A stretch of 35,000 bases of DNA. Source: an uncultured Clostridia bacterium (GTDB lineage: Bacteria; Bacillota; Clostridia; Christensenellales; Borkfalkiaceae). Both the position numbers and the translations under genes were made by a program. Under the pieces are notes generated by a model. It saw only the letters and a list, made by a program, of their open reading frames with translations, had not been told where the DNA came from and ran no database searches. Shown piece by piece: positions 32,569 to 35,000 of the stretch; the stretch's first letter is position 1, and every line of letters begins with the position of its first letter. Location: NCBI GenBank assembly GCA_934254825.1, contig CAKQMB010000018.1, forward strand, positions 1-35,000. Direction: 5' to 3'.

Positions 32569-32850
32569 CTCCTCGTCGTCCTCTTCGTCGGTCGCGCCCG
32601 CTCCGCTTTTCAAAGCGGGCTTTTCGCATAAACTTACCAGAACGGCGTCCTCGCCGATACGCTCGATACACTTGAACCCGATGATAAGTTCGCCCGAAAA
32701 GAACAAGCCGTTCTTTTTCCCGGGGACGATTATCCCTTTGACTTTACCCTCCGGATAAGTTATCACCATATCGGTGATTTTGCCGAGATCTTTGCCGTCG
32801 GCGACGTTGATTACTTTTTTCTTTTTTAAATCGGTAAGATTGTATTCCAT
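32563..32850 (-). CDS. YlmC/YmxH-family PRC-barrel sporulation-linked protein
   Basis: 95 residues with a PRC-barrel fold: LKKKKVINVADGKDLGKITDMVI, then EGKVKGIIVPGKKNG and FKCIERIGEDAVLVSL. The family name comes from Bacillus YlmC/YmxH, located next to sigG and expressed in sporulation, with no known activity. Here too it lies directly downstream of the sigG remnant (102-bp gap). The C-terminus beyond the domain (about 82-95) is acidic (DEEDDEEL). GGGGAGAATAATT gives a plausible ribosome site. Confidence 0.85.
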   Translation of the reverse strand: MEYNLTDLKKKKVINVADGKDLGKITDMVITYPEGKVKGIIVPGKKNGLFFSGELIIGFKCIERIGEDAVLVSLCEKPALKSGAGATDEEDDEEL

Positions 32851-32952
32851 AATTATTCTCCCCTTTTATCGTATTACCCGAAAGGTCGAATTATGCCGAA
32901 AAGGGACGAAACGTTACCGCTTTATCCGTCGCCGTTTTTATCCGCAAGTTAT

Positions 32953-33471
32953 TTACGCTTTGAGTTTCGGCTTCACTTCTTTCAGCGCGTTCTTTTCGAG
33001 ACGCGAAACCTGCGCCTGCGAAAGACCTATCTCCGCGGAAATCTCGGTCTGCGTTTTACCCTCGTAATAACGCATATACAAAATACGTTTTTCGCGTTCG
33101 CCGAGCGAGGAAATCGCTCTTTCGAGCGCAACGTTTTCCGTCCACCTTTCGTCGGTGTTTTTCTCGTCGCTTATCTGGTCCATAACGAGAAGCGCGTCGC
33201 CGTTTTTGTTATAAACGGGATCGTAAAGAGAAACGGGATCGGAAATCGCGTCGAGCGCGTAAACGACCTCGCGTTCGGGAATGGCGAGCGTTTCGGCGAT
33301 TTCCGCCATAGTCGCCACGTCGTCCTTTTCGGCTTCGATTTTGCTCCGCGCCTGCAAAACCCTGTACGCGGTGTCTCTTATGCTCCTCGCGACCCTCAGA
33401 CTGTTACTGCCCCTGATAACCCTTTTTACTTCACCGATAATCATCGGTATGGCTTTCGCATGTCGAAACAA
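32953..33471 (-). pseudogene. sigG: 5'-truncated sporulation sigma factor SigG (regions 3 and 4 only)
   Basis: From TTG at 33471 the frame encodes 172 residues matching SigG from the AVPMIIGEIRR segment onward (here AIPMIIGEVKRVIRGSNSLR). DPVSLYDPVYNKNGDALLVM and SQAQVSRLEK identify SigG rather than SigF. Region 4 is intact (GKTQTEISAEIGLSQAQVSRL). Normal SigG is about 255-260 residues; the missing ~90 N-terminal residues hold region 2, needed for core binding and -10 recognition. The sequence upstream is not coding for them in another frame: it is the V-ATPase terminator (33473-33515). So the gene is cut, not frameshifted. No ribosome site or promoter is visible. An assembly join error must be excluded. 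Confidence 0.85.
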
Positions 33472-33472
33472 T

Positions 33473-33515
33473 ATAAAAAGCCCCTTTTCGGGATTTTTAC
33501 CCCGAAAAAGAGCTT
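33473..33515 (-). terminator. Rho-independent terminator of the V-ATPase operon
   Basis: CCCGAAAAAGAGCTT (33501-33515) and AAGCCCCTTTTCGGG (33478-33492) pair with two G-T wobbles. On the minus strand TTTTTATAT follows. It lies 19 bp past the stop of the subunit D gene, and the sigG remnant starts right after its T run. Confidence 0.85.
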
Positions 33516-33533
33516 ATAATCAATTAAAAACTA

Positions 33534-34160
33534 CTAATTATTTAAAATATCCTTTACTTTCATAAGTCTCGTCGTCGCCGCGCGTTCGTTTTCGTCGAGC
33601 TTACTCTTGATATATTTGACGGTTTCCTCGATCTGCGGAATCATAATATATTCGAGCGCGTTTACTCTTCGTTTGTTGCGTTCGATCTCGACCGCGAGCA
33701 TAGCGACCGTTTTTTCGATCTCGGCAAGCTTTAAAAGCTTTCCGACGAGTTTTCCGATTTTTTCAACCGAATAATCGGCTTCGCTCGTTATTTCCGCAAA
33801 CGCGTAAGGGTAAGCCGCCGAACTTTCGGTTTCCGTTATCTTTATCGACGGAACCTCCACGTTCATAACGTCCTTAACTCCGAACTCGGCGTCGACGGAA
33901 GAAACGGGCATCGAAAACACCTTGTCGATCTCGTCTTTCGAAAGGCACGCGCAAGCCATACCGAACCTGTCGAGACAATCCGAAAGCTCGGCTTCGAGTT
34001 CGGCGCGGAGCCGCTTGTTCTCTTTTATCAAAGCGGTGAAGCGGCGGATCATCTCGTCCGATTTATCTTTCAGAAGCTTATGCCCTCTCGTTGCGGTAGA
34101 CAGCCTCGCTTTTAATTTTTTCAACTCCATTCTTGTGGGGTTGACGTTCAATCTTGTCAT
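33534..34160 (-). CDS. ntpD: V-type ATP synthase subunit D
   Basis: 208 residues, full length. The opening LNVNPTRMELKKLKARLSTATRGHKLLKDKSDEM is the classical subunit D N-terminus, and the long C-terminal helix ends in RRVNALEYIMIPQIEETVKYIKSKLDENERAATTRLMKVKDIL. The protein is mostly a helical coiled coil: the central rotor shaft connecting V1 to the membrane ring. It follows subunit B in the usual gene order and lies 45 bp downstream of it. Confidence 0.96.
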   Translation of the reverse strand: MTRLNVNPTRMELKKLKARLSTATRGHKLLKDKSDEMIRRFTALIKENKRLRAELEAELSDCLDRFGMACACLSKDEIDKVFSMPVSSVDAEFGVKDVMNVEVPSIKITETESSAAYPYAFAEITSEADYSVEKIGKLVGKLLKLAEIEKTVAMLAVEIERNKRRVNALEYIMIPQIEETVKYIKSKLDENERAATTRLMKVKDILNN

Positions 34161-34181
34161 ATTATTTACCTTAAAACCCGT

Positions 34182-34198
34182 CTATAAGTCGATTATCG
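34182..34198 (-). repeat. 17-bp dispersed palindromic element, copy 6 (between V-ATPase genes)
   Basis: Plus strand CTATAAGTCGATTATCG, the exact reverse complement of copy 1. It is in the 45-bp gap between subunits B and D, 7 bp past the subunit B stop, and could form a short stem in the transcript. Confidence 0.75.
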
Positions 34199-34205
34199 GG
34201 ATATT

Positions 34206-35000
34206 TTAGTGCCTATCAAGATATTTTTCGATATGCTTTTCTTTGATACGTTTAAGCTCGGACTTGGGAAGAATTTTCAAAAGCTTCCAGCCGAGATCGA
34301 GAGTTTCTCCTATACTTCTGTTCGTCGTGAAGCCTTGCGAAACGTATTGTTTTTCGAACTCCTCGGCAAATTTCGCGTAAAGCTTATCGGTCTGCGTAAG
34401 AGCCGAATCGCCAAGGATCGCCGAAAGCTCTTTACACTCTTTACCTTTTGCGTACGCCGCGAAAAGCTGGTTCATAGTGTCCGCGTGATCTTCTCTCGTT
34501 TTTCCGTCGCCGATACCTTTATCTTTAAGTCTCGAAAGAGACGGAAGTACGTCTATCGGCGGATTGACGCCCTTTTTGAAAAGTTCTCTCGAAAGAATTA
34601 TCTGACCTTCCGTGATGTATCCCGTAAGGTCGGGAATGGGGTGAGTTTTATCGTCTTCGGGCATCGTGAGGATAGGAATTTGCGTTATCGAACCTTCTTT
34701 ACCTCTCACTCTTCCCGCTCTTTCGTAAAGCGTTGCAAGGTCGGTGTAAAGATAACCGGGATAACCTCTTCTCCCCGGAACTTCCTTTTTAGCCGCGGAA
34801 ACCTCTCTCAAAGCTTCGGCGTAGTTGGTAATATCCGTCATAATGACGAGAACGTGCATACCTTTGTCGAACGCGAGATATTCCGCGCAAGTCAACGCCA
34901 TTTTCGGAGTCGCGAGACGTTCGATCGCGGGGTCGTTCGCAAGGTTGGTGAAAAGAACCGTTCTTTCGATCGCGCCCGTCTTTTTGAAGTCGTCTATGAA
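34206..35000 (-). CDS. ntpB: V-type ATP synthase subunit B (C-terminal part; continues beyond the window)
   Basis: The frame is open to the end of the window (FIDDFKKTGAIER...), so 264 C-terminal residues are visible and the start lies outside. Marks are LVIMTDITNYAEALREVSA, GRRGYPGYLYTDLATLYERAG, SITQIPILTMPEDDKTHPIPDLTGYITEGQI and DVLPSLSRLKDKGIG, typical of the non-catalytic B subunit that alternates with catalytic A in the V1 hexamer. The C-terminal helices end in KLLKILPKSELKRI. It is followed by subunit D. Confidence 0.96.
   Translation of the reverse strand, partial: FIDDFKKTGAIERTVLFTNLANDPAIERLATPKMALTCAEYLAFDKGMHVLVIMTDITNYAEALREVSAAKKEVPGRRGYPGYLYTDLATLYERAGRVRGKEGSITQIPILTMPEDDKTHPIPDLTGYITEGQIILSRELFKKGVNPPIDVLPSLSRLKDKGIGDGKTREDHADTMNQLFAAYAKGKECKELSAILGDSALTQTDKLYAKFAEEFEKQYVSQGFTTNRSIGETLDLGWKLLKILPKSELKRIKEKHIEKYLDRH

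Noticed and set aside
33472..33533. A frameshift rather than a truncation of sigG
   Set aside because: The upstream bases are fully used by the terminator and the end of subunit D, and no other frame encodes region 2 of a sigma factor.

Overview
The window looks like a chromosomal segment of an uncultured anaerobic Firmicute of the class Clostridia. It has a V-type ATPase, SigH, a remnant of SigG next to a ylmC-type gene, the mrnC-rlmB-sigH and dnaX-ybaB-recR cores, two-permease sugar ABC transport, and Clostridium-type cellobiose phosphorylase. No rRNA, tRNA, phage, CRISPR array or complete insertion sequence was seen. Almost all genes lie on the minus strand. Taxonomy is inferred from gene content only.

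Layout. 1-2510 is a repeat array: four complete and two partial copies of a palindromic, transposase-free element, with one small DUF559 endonuclease gene inside it, followed by a 126-bp direct duplication. 2519-5479 encodes a very large cysteine-rich lipoprotein. 5480-8055 holds a CvpA-type membrane protein flanked on both sides by solo right-end copies of the same repeat family. 8056-11949 is a sugar-acid cassette (metallo-beta-lactamase-fold hydrolase, enolase-superfamily dehydratase, short-chain dehydrogenase) divergent from an AraC-type regulator. 12043-12618 is a 576-bp non-coding element with perfect 28-bp inverted ends and nested hairpins. 12640-18884 is a glycan import operon: two permeases, a solute-binding lipoprotein, a GH42-like hydrolase and a NodB deacetylase. 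19041-26130 holds a secreted deacetylase lipoprotein, a GH1 beta-glucosidase, and a cellobiose phosphorylase/alpha-galactosidase pair. 26424-27554 is a lipoprotein with InlB/Flg_new-type repeats. 27753-32391 is one housekeeping operon (mrnC, rlmB, sigH, dnaX, ybaB, recR) behind a near-consensus promoter. 32563-35000 has ylmC, a 5'-truncated sigG and the end of the V-ATPase operon (subunits B and D).

How it works together. The middle 15 kb is a plant-oligosaccharide module. The ABC system has no ATPase of its own and presumably borrows a shared one. It delivers glycans to cytoplasmic GH42-like, GH1, GH36 and GH94 enzymes, and the phosphorylase conserves bond energy as glucose-1-phosphate.

The most unusual observations are: the repeat/DUF559 array; the 576-bp multi-hairpin element; a 17-bp palindromic sequence scattered through the window, including stop codons and the dnaX linker; simple-sequence in-frame insertions in several conserved enzymes; and a sigG that has lost its 5' third exactly at the V-ATPase terminator.
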